This document shows, piece by piece, positions 1-13,589 of a DNA stretch of 64,000 bases (the stretch's first letter is position 1; each line of letters starts with the position of its first letter). The notes under the pieces are model-generated. The model saw only the letters and a list, made by a program, of their open reading frames with translations, was not told where the DNA came from and made no database searches. A program made the position numbers and the translations under genes. Source of the stretch: Mansonella perstans (taxonomy: Eukaryota > Nematoda > Chromadorea > Rhabditida > Onchocercidae); NCBI GenBank assembly GCA_037074765.1, contig JBAMDO010000003.1:1-64000 (forward strand). The letters run 5' to 3'.

Positions 1-1101
1 AAATCAGCAACTTAGTTGATTGATGATATGAAATGATCATATGACAAACAAAATAATAAGCAAAAGAACTATTTACCTACTTATTTTAATTAAATAACAA
101 AAATTCCCCTTTTTTTCAAATCAAAAAAAAAGACTTCAAATCACGAAATGGTGTGATATATAGCACAAAAATTGTAATACTATTCATATTTCGGTCGAAA
201 AGTGATAAGTAATTATTTTTAGAAGATCAAACTAAAAGGATAAATGACCAAACCTTAACCAAATAAATGACGTTTTAAATTATTATAAAATATCTACTAG
301 TATAGATATGAGCGAATTGGTTGATGACAAACGTGAAAATCAGAACTCAATCAATGCTTATTGGCAAGAATGATAGACAAATACTGATGAATAGAACGTG
401 AAGAATTTGCTGAATGATTCGATTCATTAGATTAATGCAAAAAATATACGCTGTCCCCATTGAATGCCCCCAAAAATATATATTATTTGATTTTGAATGA
501 CTTCTTGCATAGCGAAATATCTCTTTGGCATCCTCAATTAAACCATTTTCACTTGGTGAACCATTTGAATCGCCATATCCTAAAGAGCTTGAGACATCAT
601 CTTTCATGAATTTAATATTACGTTGAAGAAATCATCTGATGAAAAAAATGACGAAAAAACCCATTGAATTCTATTCAACTCTCATCTGATGACAAAAAAT
701 CAATAGTAAGAAATTTAAGACTGCAGTAAACTTGATATAAAAAATAAGAACTAAAAAGGGACAAACCGCGATAATCTAAAGCTAGTACATGAAAACCCAT
801 ATCAGCCAATAAATTATACAATCCACACCGACTTGATTTTGATCTATAAAATAACTGCGCGAAAGTAATTAAACAATCATTTTGCAACTATCAAAATTGA
901 AAATTTAATTAAAAAAAAAAGTTTTCTTTCTTTTTAAAGATCTGAGGTAATTGACAAACCGATCAAATGAATTGCCATGCAAATATACAATTAATGGATT
1001 ATTTGATGTTGCCATCAGCAGCTCCATTTCTCTAGCATTTAAAGCTGACTTGCGGTGTTTTATGGCGATTTCGGAAGGCAATATGTGCCTTAAACATTTA
1101 T
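1..1101 (-). CDS. ABHD12-like alpha/beta hydrolase, partial (internal exons)
   Basis: ABHD12 proteins are membrane serine hydrolases that cleave lysophosphatidylserine and monoacylglycerols. Three exons read in phase: about 1101-960, 843-767 and 579-450. The first contains PLIVYLHGNSFDR, the oxyanion-side HGN motif of the family. The second contains GLYNLLADMGFHVLALDYRG. The third starts YGDSNGSPSENGL and carries the nucleophile elbow GHSMG. Motif order and spacing match ABHD12. The third exon ends in phase 2 at a GTATAT donor. I find no convincing downstream exon with the catalytic Asp and His in 1-449, so the C-terminal half probably lies beyond the left edge. The N-terminal membrane-anchor exons are not resolved; they should lie between 1102 and 2900. 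No stop interrupts the recognised exons, so this looks like a live gene cut by the window. Confidence 0.8.
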
Positions 1102-2980
1102 CTTATTTCACAAATGATTTAAGCAAAATTAATATTGGAAAAAAAGTTGAACAAATTTCACTTGTTGAATTAAACGTTAGTAATCAATGCTCCCACATTT
1201 AACTTGATTATTAATTCATTACAAAATCATATTTCGATTAAAAAAAAATGAAAAAAGTAAGATTAAACAAACTATTTATAAAAAACCCACAAAATCCATT
1301 GATGTGTTTAAATGAAAAATAATCAATTTGAAAAGAAAAAAACTAAACACCTAAATTACGAAACCATTACCAACTTCTCATTTTCGAATGCTTATTTTGA
1401 TTAAAATTTTTCGAGAAACAAAATATCTAACCAACAACCCAAGCGTAAGCCATTTTCTCCTCGCAAATAAAAATTTCTTCCTATTGAATTAATACCATAA
1501 TCCGTTAAATTTGTAAAATCTTGAAATGGTATCTTCACTGAAACTGGCAGTTAATTTTAAATGAGAAGTGTTAATATAATGCAAACTCTTTGAAGACAAT
1601 AATAATACAACGAAACGAAATATTTCGACAGGATTCAATTTTCCATAAAATAATATTTAAATACATTTAAAACTATAGCAGGCAAAATACTAAAAACTCA
1701 CCGAAATTGAGAAAAAATACATGCTGTATACAGCATGGATAAAAACAGATAAAAACAGGAATCAGAAAATATATTAAAATAGGTAAACAACAAATCACAC
1801 ACCATCTCGTCATTATTCTAAATTATGAATTAAAGAAATTAATATTAAACATGAATGTAATTTATCTCATCCATAAATGTAGAAAAAAATAAGAAAATAA
1901 ACTTTCCTACTACTATTACTACTATCAAATATGCACTTGACTTGTATTCAAACTGTTATTTATTCATTGTAGCAAGTAAAACAAAAATTTAAAAAACAAA
2001 ATGCAAAAAAGAATTTGACAAAAACGGTTAATTTTAGTTGCATAATAAGTTCAAATGATCAATTAGGCTAACGACAATTTGAAAACTTTGATAGTATTAG
2101 CGGCAATCAATGCAGTTTGTAAAAATTTTTTTTTTTTTTTTTAAAGATGATATCTAGAATTAATTACACTAATAAAATAAGTTAAAGAATTTAACAATAA
2201 AACGTGTTGTAAAAATTAATAGTGATAATATTAGAATTAATACCATCACAGTTATCATTAATCACTGCCACCGTATTAAGCTATTCTAATATGCATTAAC
2301 TATGGAGTAATCAAATAATTGATAAATTAGCGATAATTGATGTATAAGAGATAAGAATTATGTAAAGAACATTCTTGTTCGCATTATCATGCTAGCAAAA
2401 AAAAACATATAATGTTTATTTGATCAATAAAACGATTCGATTCGCTCAATAGCCAATAGAAAAGAATTCAACAAAAAAAAAAAAAAAAAAAAAAAGAAGG
2501 TGAAAAACAAGCAAAATACATTAATCAAATATAATTTAAGAGGAATTTCTTTTCTTTCACTGCAAACCTCACGGATATTGTTTGAGCAACACATAATAAA
2601 AATCAAATATGCTGGAAATAAGCATATGTTTGAATATATTACTTCCCAAAACATAGCATTAACAAAATCACGATATGATCTTTGAAAAATTCCAACAATT
2701 CAGCTAAAATTGTTAAAATAATTCCTAATATCTATTTTTCTGCAAATATCCGCGACGAAAAACTTGAGCAATCAACATAATCGATTGAAACTGAAAGGGA
2801 AAAGAAATTCCAAAGCGCGATGAAAATTTCCCTTAATACACACAGCCACATTTTTATTTTACAGGAAAGCATATAGATAAAATGAAATTAGAGAAAAAAA
2901 AAACGATTTGTTTTTTTTCCCGTACGACTAATTCATAAAATCAAAGTAAATTTGTCAAATACTTTTGAATCCCTTAGATA
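1102..2980. other. AT-rich spacer, possible unresolved ABHD12 upstream exons
   Basis: This stretch separates the ABHD12-like exons from the CAND1 stop codon. It contains long A or T runs, for example near 2130 and 2472-2492. A minus-strand reading at about 2654-2566 starts with Met, has a hydrophobic stretch and ends at a possible GT donor. It could be the membrane-anchor first exon of the hydrolase, but nothing links it firmly. I see no other gene. Confidence 0.4.
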
Positions 2981-5900
2981 TTATTCGACTTCCATCACGG
3001 GATCGGATGTATACAAATGATGAACTGCATCTCTTTCCACTAACTGCAACAAATTTATAGTAACAATTTAATCAACGAAATTAAAAGAAATATATTCAAC
3101 AAAATAAATTTCTTCCCAATCAAATTAATTCAACTGCTCAAAAAATAACTGATTACGTCTAGAGTAATAAAAAAATCGTGAAAAAATATATTTGACTTGA
3201 TATAATGTTAGATCTATGCTCTAAAATATAACATTCACAGAAAATAAAGAATAAAATAACGAAATCTCAGAGTCTATTCAAATCTCTTACTGAAGTCCCA
3301 TTAATTATGACAATAGAATATTAAATTATTTGTGAGAAAAAAAAAAAACTGATTCATAACTGCCATGATGCAACCACATTAATCAATTTGCCTTATCCAG
3401 AAGTCATTTCTGCTATACATTGCGTGATAAATGACTTCAATTCAATTAATTTCATTTGAAATTATTTATTCAATAATTATTCCTTTTATCTTGCTCAACA
3501 TAAAATTTTAAATACATGATTATAATAAAAGAATGTTACCTGATAAATAGCATTTATCTCACTTGAACTACGAATTATAGTAAGAAGATCAGCAAATTGC
3601 TGCTGTCTATCTGCATCAGGAATATGCTAAAATGTAAGAAGGATGATGAAACTGTTTAACTACCAAAATTAAAAATTAAACGCTATGAACACAGCGCTAT
3701 GAAGTAAATGAAGAATTGCTTCAAATTAATGATGCCAGTAAAAATAAGGTGCTAAATGCATGGAAGGTTTGACATCTAATATAAATGTATAAAATATTCC
3801 TTGCAAAATGTTGAAAAAAAAAGTGATATCAATCTAAAAAATAATATGCTTACCTGCAAAGCAACAACGACTCTGAGGGCCGCTCTCCGAAGTTCATCTT
3901 GTTTGTCATTTTCCTGTTTCACTGCATTTGCTTTAGCTCTGGCTTGTATTTGAGTCTAAATGATCGACTTGTGGTATAATCAATTTAATTGACTATCAGA
4001 ACAGTTCAAGCTCGTTAATAATACGCATTAAAGTTGGTTGTTTTTGCTTGTTGTATTTTGACCTACATGTGCTTCGCTTCTTAGTGAATACCAAGATTTT
4101 TTCTACAGTTGCCGATATAAATACAAGCAAAAAAACAAGAACTGAAAAAAAATCGTGTCTGGACTCACTCAAACAAGGATATATCAGGATGATATCTATG
4201 ATAAGTATACCTTCAATGGTTCGCAAAGACTGTCGAGCCGTTGAAATACTTGTGAAGGACATAATGCAACTAAGCGTGCAAGCATCAAATAGGTCAACAG
4301 TTTGATGTCATGTTGGTCCTAAAAACTATGGAAACTTTAAATTAATTAATAGCAATTACAAATTGCTTCTTCCCAAAAACCCTGCCATTACTAATTGTAA
4401 AAATTATAAACATTATTTACCTTCAATCCATTTTCCATATATGTGATGAATTCAAAAATATCCAGCCGTTCCAAGCATGTTTCTAACAAAGTGTACATAC
4501 TAAAATCATAGAAAATTTAAGTTTGAAGAAACTGTTGTAAATTTTATCAAACTTCTGAAACAATACAAATCAATCTGAAACACATGGATTCGTTATCAAC
4601 AAAAAATATCATAATACTATTTATCAGTTAAGCTGCTTGATGAATTTTACAAACTTTTACCATACTTTTGTAATAAAACTGACCATTCAAAAGCTGCCTT
4701 CCGCAGATCAAGTCCATCATCAACAGTGTGTTTAAATGGACCCATTTCAACCTCACGAATCAGTTCCTTCTTAACAATTGTTTCAGTGTATAATGATGGT
4801 AGAAAGACAGGCAATAAATCTCTGATCTGTAAGAAATTGAAACTTCAGCACAAAATAAGATACTTCAAAGAAATGAAATTTGAACTCCCTCAACAAGAAA
4901 TATTAATGAAAATGCTCGCTCGCTGGACATAACTAACATCGTGTACTGCCGAGAAAGGCTCACATCGTAATCGATTAAAGGACTTTAGTTGCTAACTAAT
5001 TAGTAATTGAGGTTATCAGTGATTCTGCAGTCAAAATCTTTTTAATTTAAAATAACTTTCAAACTACCCGGAAAATTCCGCAAGTTTTCTAGGTCGGTTT
5101 TTTTCCGGTTGGTCTTCCCAGAAAACAGAAATTACAAGAAGGTTTAACAAAACAAGTCTTAACAACTTACCAATCTGGGTTTATTATGAGCAGCAGAATT
5201 AAAAGCTATCAGTGCCACACGACGTACATTAAGATCTTCATCTGTAACAGTCTGCAGGAAATGCGCCATTGATGAAAGAAGCAAATCATCAACAGCTGTC
5301 CACTGTTCAACAATTAAAAATTTTACTGCTGTCACTGCTGTTGCACGCATAAACGAATTCGGTGAAGTAACACATATCTAAAGATTAAGTGGAGAAATGG
5401 ATCGTACACTGATAATTTTAGATTACACCAATTTGATTGTACATCGAATGTAATCAAAATCAATAAACACACGAATAAAAAATAAAATATGAAATCTAAT
5501 GAAAAATAAACCTTTAGTCGCTGTAATAATTGTTCAGGTTGCACAAGACATAATTTGCCGAGACATTCGGCGACAACATTTCGTGTACCTTCTTCTGAAG
5601 CTGTTGCATGCGTGATCAAAACAGGCCAAATTTGTTCAATTCTTGGGCGAAAAATTTCTATAGCTCGCGAATCACCACTTTCTGAACCAATTACCTAAAA
5701 AAGTGCTATGAAATTACATGGAATACAATTTATAATTTTTAATGATACAGTCTAACAAAATATGTATTAATATGTCCTTTTCCGTCACTAATTTTATGCG
5801 ATTCTGATTCTAACACTTACAGAACCTAAAAATAATAGTTAAGAAATGCAAAAATAACGCCACTTCTTTCAGTGCATGCAACAGGAGATATTGGCGCTTT

Positions 5901-8900
5901 GGTTGAGAATTGATTTGTTCGAGCAAAAATGGAAGATACTTTTCCAGATTTCCTAAAGCAAGCCTTCCCAATGCATATGATGCAGCTGTTTTCATCTCTT
6001 CCGATGTTGTATTGAAAGCATTCACTAACAATTCTTCCGGCCTGAAATTCTTACTGATAAAGAGTTTACAGATGTATCATTTAATAACTACATATCAAAT
6101 AACACAAGCTAGCTAAGTACTTGCTTTTCGGAAAATGAAAATAAGCACTAACAGTTAATATTTTTGTTGAAAGCAAAAAAAAAAAAGACACATTATAAAT
6201 GCATTATGATAAGATAGAATTTTTTGTACAATATTACAGTGTGGTATTTTATGCAGGGAAAATTCAACTCGTATGTGTTTGAAATGTCCATGTCAGTCAG
6301 CTTTAAGGAGCCATCTCCAGAATAGATTCTGCTTCAAATTTAAATGGAAATTGAAAAATTACAGGATGAGAAAACGGGAAACATACTTGGGCGAAAACTT
6401 ATCAAATGTTCGTGGGCAAGAGCAGCCTAATTCGCCGATTGCAAGCAAAGAAAAGAGTCGTACACTATCTGCTGCATCGTTCGATATTACTTGTTCTGAT
6501 AATTTCTTCGCTAAATTACGACAACGATTCTGCTGACCGGATGCAGAAGCAACAATAGCAGTACATGCCGATATGGAGCGATAGGCTTGACGATGAAGGG
6601 ATGTATTATCGTAAACTGGTGCAGTCAGTTGATCCAGTAATTCCTGGAAATGATTTTCTATTCAAAAAATATTAAAATAAAATACCATCGTGCAAGTTAT
6701 GAAGTTCGGAGGTTTTCCAATTTCATTTCCAATTAAAATCATTAAAGTACCTCGAAAGATGGTTTCTGGGATATTTCTGCCTGGACCACTGCTAGGACAA
6801 AGTTCAAGGAGGCTGTCAGAGTAGCACCTTGAAGCAAAGAACTTTGCAGGAGATTTACATAAGCCGCAAGTATGTCTGGTAAACTACAGGATATGATTAG
6901 CGGGTGTGCAACTACTAGATCTGAAAATAAATCCTATGTATTAACTTCTGCAAAGAAAGTTCAAGAACAAGCAAATATAATTTCTACAGAACAAACATAA
7001 TACATTAGGATTTTCTGGGAATTCATCTCATGCAACGAGGCTTAGAGGGAGAATTAGCAATGGCATACTGCAGAAAAATGTGAGAACAGTACGAAATGAA
7101 TAAGTCAAAATACCAGAAATTCTTCGTGATCGTAGAAAATCTATACTGAAGAGTAATCAAACTTGAAAAAAAGTTTTCACGGACAAGGATGATGATGGTG
7201 AACTTTTCATGGTAATTGGTACTTACGACTAAGAAAAATAAGAGTAAGCTGGCTAATTTGTAGATCCAACTCAGAGATCAAAGTTGGTGTTTCCTGTAAT
7301 ACTCTCATCATTTCAGTACCATCTAAACCACCATATTTGTAGTTCGTTACCAAAGAATCCAACAAATTTAACGTTGAGATCTGTAATGACCCAGTAAGTT
7401 TTTAATAAATGCAATCTACAATCAACAATCTTCATAAAAACTCTCTATTATCACTAGGGACTTGCAAAACTGCAAAACTAATTAAAAATTAGTCTAGGAA
7501 ATACTTTTAAAAGAAGATAAAAAAACATGCAGAGAACAGTTGCAAAATGGTCTAAATGCTCTGCAGCAGACAATTTAGGTAACAGAGCATTTTGATGCAT
7601 CTATGTTAAACATTTTCACGAACAGCAGAAGCTAAATTACCTTTAAAGCTCTGTGATTCTTCCGCAAATACTCAGCTAGCAATAACAAAATATCCAACAA
7701 AATAGAATGCAGTGAAATTGATAACGGGCTATTCACAATTACTGTAAGCGCCTTTACCGTAACAAGACGTGTCATTTCATTTCGCAAACGATCCAGAAAT
7801 ATCGGCAAACAAGTTGGCAGCTGAAGAAAAAATTTTCTAAAAGCTTGACAAGGATAATCTAAAATGTATAAAATACACAATGAAAAAAGTTCGAAATCTA
7901 GAAATGCTTCGTAAAAAATTCCTGAATAACATACATTTAGCAACAGTAATATCGCTTAATTTAAAAAATTCAGGTTTTGTGTACTTCCTACCTTGTCTTT
8001 CAGAAAATCACCGAAAGTTGCAACAAGAAGGCCCGCTGCTGTTACAGCTTTTTCTTTTACTTCCTGCAAAATATGAAAAAAAAAAATTAGGAAAATAAAA
8101 AAAAAAGACAAAAAAAAAGGATAGAAAGATGAAATATCGACCAAAGAGTTATTGCAATAAATATTTTGACAGATTGAAATGGATGATTCATAAATCAGTG
8201 CAGATTAAAGACTGAAAACCTCTACCACACACCAAATTAAAATATAAAAGGTTTCAGTAATGTCACTTGCTAGCTAACACTTCGATCTTTAATTGCTTTA
8301 TCACTGGATCTTCACTTAATCATTACCATCAAATTGGACTAATAATGCTTTCAACTACGTATTTAATATAAATATCTCAAACCTGATCTATATCGGTACC
8401 CTTTAATTTGCCAATAATTGCTTCATAAATACTATCCACATATGGCGAATAATCAAAATTGCCTTGCTCGGATGCCACTGGACGCAAAACACGAATCAAC
8501 GATGTTGTAACCGTTAAGGCCTCCGCTGCTACTTTGTAAAATTGTTCACTAACAGCCCGTACAATGAGTGGCACCAACACACCCATATATGCATGTAATT
8601 TCTGAAAAGTAAATTACAAAAACATAAGAAATTACGAAATAAATATTAAATATCACTTTTTGACATTAATAAAATAATATATTTTCCATTCGTATTCCAA
8701 TAATTCTGTTCGTTAAACAATTCGTCTAAGATCTGAATATATTGAAAACAACTATTTATATAAAAGAATTATTAATTTTGCACTGTTCAAGAATGAAGAC
8801 AAAGTACTTTAATCTTACATCTGGTGAATGAGTGCATAGCGCTCCTGACAGGAAGGTAAGCGTATCAATTTTCACATTTGTGTTCAATGAACGATCATTC

Positions 8901-11900
8901 ATTGCACTTGATATTCCGGCCGTCAGATGAAGTATTTCGTCACCAAGTGCACCCGGATATGCTCTTAAAGATAAGGCAGATAAATAATAAATGCTGAGCA
9001 ACTCAACAAAATAATTGAAATTACAACAATCGGACATCAAATGAAATAAAACTCCATTGCTGAATGAGAAAAATGATCATAAAAATGAATGAAAAACAAA
9101 CCGTAATAACTGCGTAAGTAAAATAAAACAGTACTGTTTCGTCTTCACTGTCTTTGTATTTAGCAGTCGACTGATTGCTTTGACAAGTAAAGGAATTTGA
9201 GAATCCAGAATCTTAAATAAGCAGTCATTAAATTATATTATAACTCCATAAACGCAACATTATTTTAGGCTCAACCATAACACTAAAGAACTTACAGGAT
9301 GGAATATAAAAAATCGAAATATAACGTTGGATCAAGTATTACATTAGCCCCTCTCTAATAGAAAACTAAATTACAGCATAATTTGACAACTTTTCTTGTT
9401 TTAATATAATAGTTTGGTTTGGTTTTGTATAAAAACAATGATAAAGAAAGTTTGCTTTTACATCATATATTTAGGTCCTACAATGATTAATTCATAATCA
9501 GCCATATGTACAGTTAAGTCAATTCGATTATTTATAAATTTGACTGATAATAGTTTTTTTTTAGTTGATAAAAAAGCAAAATACAAACCTGTAGTGTCTC
9601 AAGTTGTTCCATACTTAATGCATTTCGCAGCAGCACACCACCTTTAACAGTAACTGTTTCCACGTCACCACACGCATTTCTCTTTACATCGCCATTTTCT
9701 TCTTGCTAAAATGGCAAATGAAATAATTTATGGTAATGAAATTTTCACAAGCTTGATTCCTGCACTTCGAAAGGAATAAATTTCCAAATGATATGAGATA
9801 ATATTGTCATAAAACTTGCTATGCATTTTAAGCGAACTTACAACACAAATGGCTGAAAAATTCGGGATCAAATTGCGAATCTGCGACAGCAATGCTGTAT
9901 AAGCATGCATTATATCCCACTTTACGTTGTCTTCGCGTTCTTTGAATCGGCTAATTAACAGAGGACCAAATGAAGTCAAATATTTTACAATTTCGTCACG
10001 ACGCGATAAAATCTGTAAACGATCCGAATCAGCATCAAGCGCAAATAAATCACCTAGCAAAATCTAATCAAGGGTATTTTAGACATATATCGAGCTTAAA
10101 AAGCCGGCATTTAGCGGCACATGGCCACTCTTGACAACAGTGAGGGCATTTTATCCCGAATCAGTCACAGTGAAAAGTCAGTTCACTAGAAAATTCATTA
10201 CGCAGCAGTCCAGTGAATTAAAAGGAAACAAATGAACTGTAACAATCTTAAGGTTATGAAAAGATACAGCTCTTTTTGTGACAATAAGATTATATGCGCA
10301 GCAAAAGCAAGCATTTTGTTCAAACTTATAACAAAATAATAATTCATCGACATACAAGAGCTTCAATGCATTTAGCGCATGCTCGGCGTACTTTCCAGCT
10401 CATATCATCGTCATCCGAGTATTCATTTCCTTCGTCGTCATCGTCGCCGCTATCACCTCCAATTTTAAAGCGATTGTCAACTAATTGATATTAAAATTCA
10501 ATTCAGTTCTATTTCAAAAAATAAACACCATTGTTTCACATAAGCAAAGTTCATATTAAGCATAGAAAAAATCCTTTTTGCAAATACAGATAAGAATTGC
10601 AATCTCAAAATACATGCTACTGTTAAATTGCAATGTACACTGGAAAGCCTGCACGCAGTCAACGCAGTCAATAAAAAAGCCCACAATGACAACCACTAAA
10701 TCTCTTCAGTTAGTATAACAACGGTAATTCAAATCTCTTAATTGCTATGTCTATAACTATAGCACACTTCTGGATGCCATAAAGCTACCAAAAAACATTC
10801 TACTAATCCAGTTAAATGTTTAATCACTGCTGTCATGTATTGACATGTACTATACATATTCTATACTATACCATACTGGCATGCTTAGAAAGGATTCTGT
10901 GAAAGCATACTGATAAGAATTTCAGTGATCCTAATAGCTACCTCATGAATGATCAGTAATTCTTTTCACCGACTATTAACCCCTTAAAGGTCTGAAATTT
11001 GAAATTTTACTGTTTTAGCTAATTATAATCTTTAATAAAACTACCATCAGTGTCCATTTGTGAAATGTTGTCCATTTCTTCATCATCATCATCGGTATAA
11101 TTGGGATCATGTTTTAAATAATTAACAACTACCTCCACAATACGCCAAATAAATGGTGTTATTTCGCGAGGACAGCGATAAACAAACGTTTCAAACGCCT
11201 TAAAATATTTTTTGCTTATTAAGTGTAATGGAAATTGTTTATAGAAATATAAATCAATGAACAAAAAAGAAAAGCATAAACATAACAAATAATAAGTAGA
11301 TTAAACTTAATGTATTGAACAAATACTTACTTGGATGCATGATTCACGTAACTCGTCATCCTCAGTTGTCACAGCATAATCTACCAGTACCGGAACTAAT
11401 CTCGACAAGTGTTTTACGAAACGGCGACTAGTTGTTTTACAAACACTCTGACACGTTTGCACCATTGTACGAAATTGAATAGATGATGCCTGAAAATCAA
11501 GATAGAATTCCACTCACAAGAATGAACGAATCAATATAAAGGTTTTCCTAGAATGAAATCCTCTTACTACATGACAAAAAGAAAAAGAAAAAAAACAAAC
11601 AAACAAACAGAAAAACAAAAAAGGTTATTACTCCGGGCGCTGTAAGATGCTGCACAATGATGTCCATTGTTTCTCCATAAAGAGTGACATCTGACAGCAC
11701 CAACAAATTTGATAACGCCATAATGGATCGTTTGCGAAGAGCTTGACGATCAGAGAAGAGCTGTTGAAATAAACCTTCTTTTAGCTGAAACATATTATAA
11801 GTTTCGTAGAATTTTTAAATTGCTTCTTAACTTCAGTAAACATTAACTCATTAAAATGTTACATTTTTCATATTTAAGTAATTTATATCATAAAATTAAA

Positions 11901-13539
11901 CCCCTCTCAAAAATGGTGAAAATAATGATCCATAACGTGACAGAATATCGGATATAATATCGATTATTTCAAGTTTCACAGAGACATCTACGCGTTCCAT
12001 ATCGGCTGTAAAGTTAGTTATTTTAGCTGAATAATAAAATTGGTTTATTTCTGATATACTTCCCGATAGTATTAGCAGTGAATTAGTGAAAGGAATTCCT
12101 AAAACAAAGTCTGTCAAAAATAATATAGCCATTGTTAGAGGAGAGCTAGCAATAACAAATACATAGAGATCAAAATAAGTTAAAAACAATCAAAAATGAT
12201 TTACATAATGCATCTTTAAGTGGTGGTACCAAAAGCTTGATTACTGCCATTGTTAGAGGAGAGCTTGCGTTTGGTAATTCAGCAACTGCTGTCTTTAGTG
12301 CTATAGAGGAAACATCTCGCAACTTCTCATCACCTTTAATCATCGTTTCACAAAGATGTGAAAAAATTGCTTGAGCCTGAAACAAAAAAGATAATTTTCT
12401 TAAGTTTGAAACGAAAAAAACACTGGTTCAGTTTAACCAGTTTTTACCTAGTTCTTTCTCACTACTTATAGACTAAACGAACTTAGTAATACCAGTATTA
12501 TCACTTCAGATAATCAGAAATCAGAAGAAAGTCAATGGATTTCTTTTCAACTCATTCAGTTCAATAAATCTGTCTAAAAATAGCAACTTTTTAAGTCTCA
12601 TTCGATTGCACTGACAAATATGAACATCAGAAAATAACCTGCAAGTATGTTAAGATGGCACTGCTAATTTATCGAAGATTGTATAAAGCAGTTACATAAA
12701 TTGAAGCAGTTACATATTTAGCGTTATAACATGCCATGTATTACACTGAAATAACAGTGATTTGATGCAATACGACAATATCAAATATTTTACCTGTGTA
12801 TCTTTCACTTTATGTACAAGTGGTCCCAAACATTTCACTGCCAAATTCTGCACTTCACCATTCTTGTCCTCCAACAATTTTACAACCATATTAACTACCT
12901 GAAAACATTCTTGAAGAAAGTCTATCAAAATATTCTAATATTAATGATTAAAAACACTGAACAAATTCACACGCTACAGCTAATACGGCACAGTTAACTT
13001 GAATGTCTTTTATATAAGTCAGTGCTTGTAATCAATGTCATTCATTTGTATCAGAAAATGTTAAAAGTTGAAAGTGATTCAGCTGCTTAGCACATGCTTC
13101 AACCATTTCTTTTCACATATGTTTTTAACGTGGCAAATAGAAAATGATTCGAATGCCGATATTTACATTTCATTTTCATGTAGAATTAAAAAGTTTTAAT
13201 GAGTAGAAATTGTCATATATATTTTACATGTAACACGTGACTTATGGTTAATGAAATGAACAAGTCCAATGTTATGAAGTTTCACGTCCCGTCCTGAACT
13301 AAAATGGAAAATATTTTCTATCTAGCTAATGATGTAATTTCAATATGGATCAAGATGGCGATTCATTTTCTACAGTACAAAAACTTTATATAAAAATACC
13401 GTACTCTCCGTTCAGATTCATCATCCAATCTGATGCTATCATTCTGCAGCTCAACAATTAAGTCATTTGTAGCCATGAACCGATAATCCTTATCTGCTGA
13501 TGACATCTTTTCCAACAAGTTTGCAATCTGAAATGACAT
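2981..13539 (-). CDS. cand-1: CAND1, cullin-associated NEDD8-dissociated protein 1
   Basis: CAND1 is a HEAT-repeat solenoid that binds un-neddylated cullin-RBX1 and exchanges substrate receptors on SCF-type ligases. Twenty-seven exons join without frame breaks: 13539-13405, 12898-12794, 12376-12205, 12005-11902, 11784-11632, 11489-11331, 11198-11045, 10480-10356, 10012-9842, 9705-9589, 9211-9102, 8963-8819, 8601-8383, 8063-7992, 7820-7641, 7380-7227, 6920-6751, 6643-6387, 6041-5864, 5694-5512, 5377-5171, 4826-4684, 4499-4421, 4318-4211, 3955-3854, 3626-3540, 3043-2981. They sum to 3852 nt, or 1283 residues; human CAND1 has 1230. Diagnostic stretches are [49 protein letters not shown] [25 protein letters not shown] and [15 protein letters not shown]. 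An acidic Asp-rich segment lies in exons 7-8. I chose the ATG at 13539 because it immediately precedes the conserved N-terminus and follows a splice acceptor. The least certain boundary is the exon 19 donor (GAA/GTGGCG). Confidence 0.97.
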
Positions 13540-13583
13540 CTTCCCGGAGTTTAATCTCGGCCGCGTGATAGTCGACGTGAAAC

Positions 13584-13586
13584 CCT
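13584..13586 (-). promoter_or_regulatory. Candidate spliced-leader acceptor of CAND1
   Basis: A pyrimidine-rich tract ending in TTTGCAG lies 45 nt upstream of the CAND1 ATG, with no recognisable coding exon before it. In nematodes this arrangement usually marks a spliced-leader trans-splice site. A cis-spliced 5' non-coding exon is the alternative. Confidence 0.5.
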
Positions 13587-13589
13587 GCA

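Noticed and set aside
11896..12189. Longer version of CAND1 exon 4 reading through the upstream intron
   Set aside because: The conserved protein starts at the acceptor at 12005; the extra sequence contains the intronic partial duplicate and does not match CAND1.
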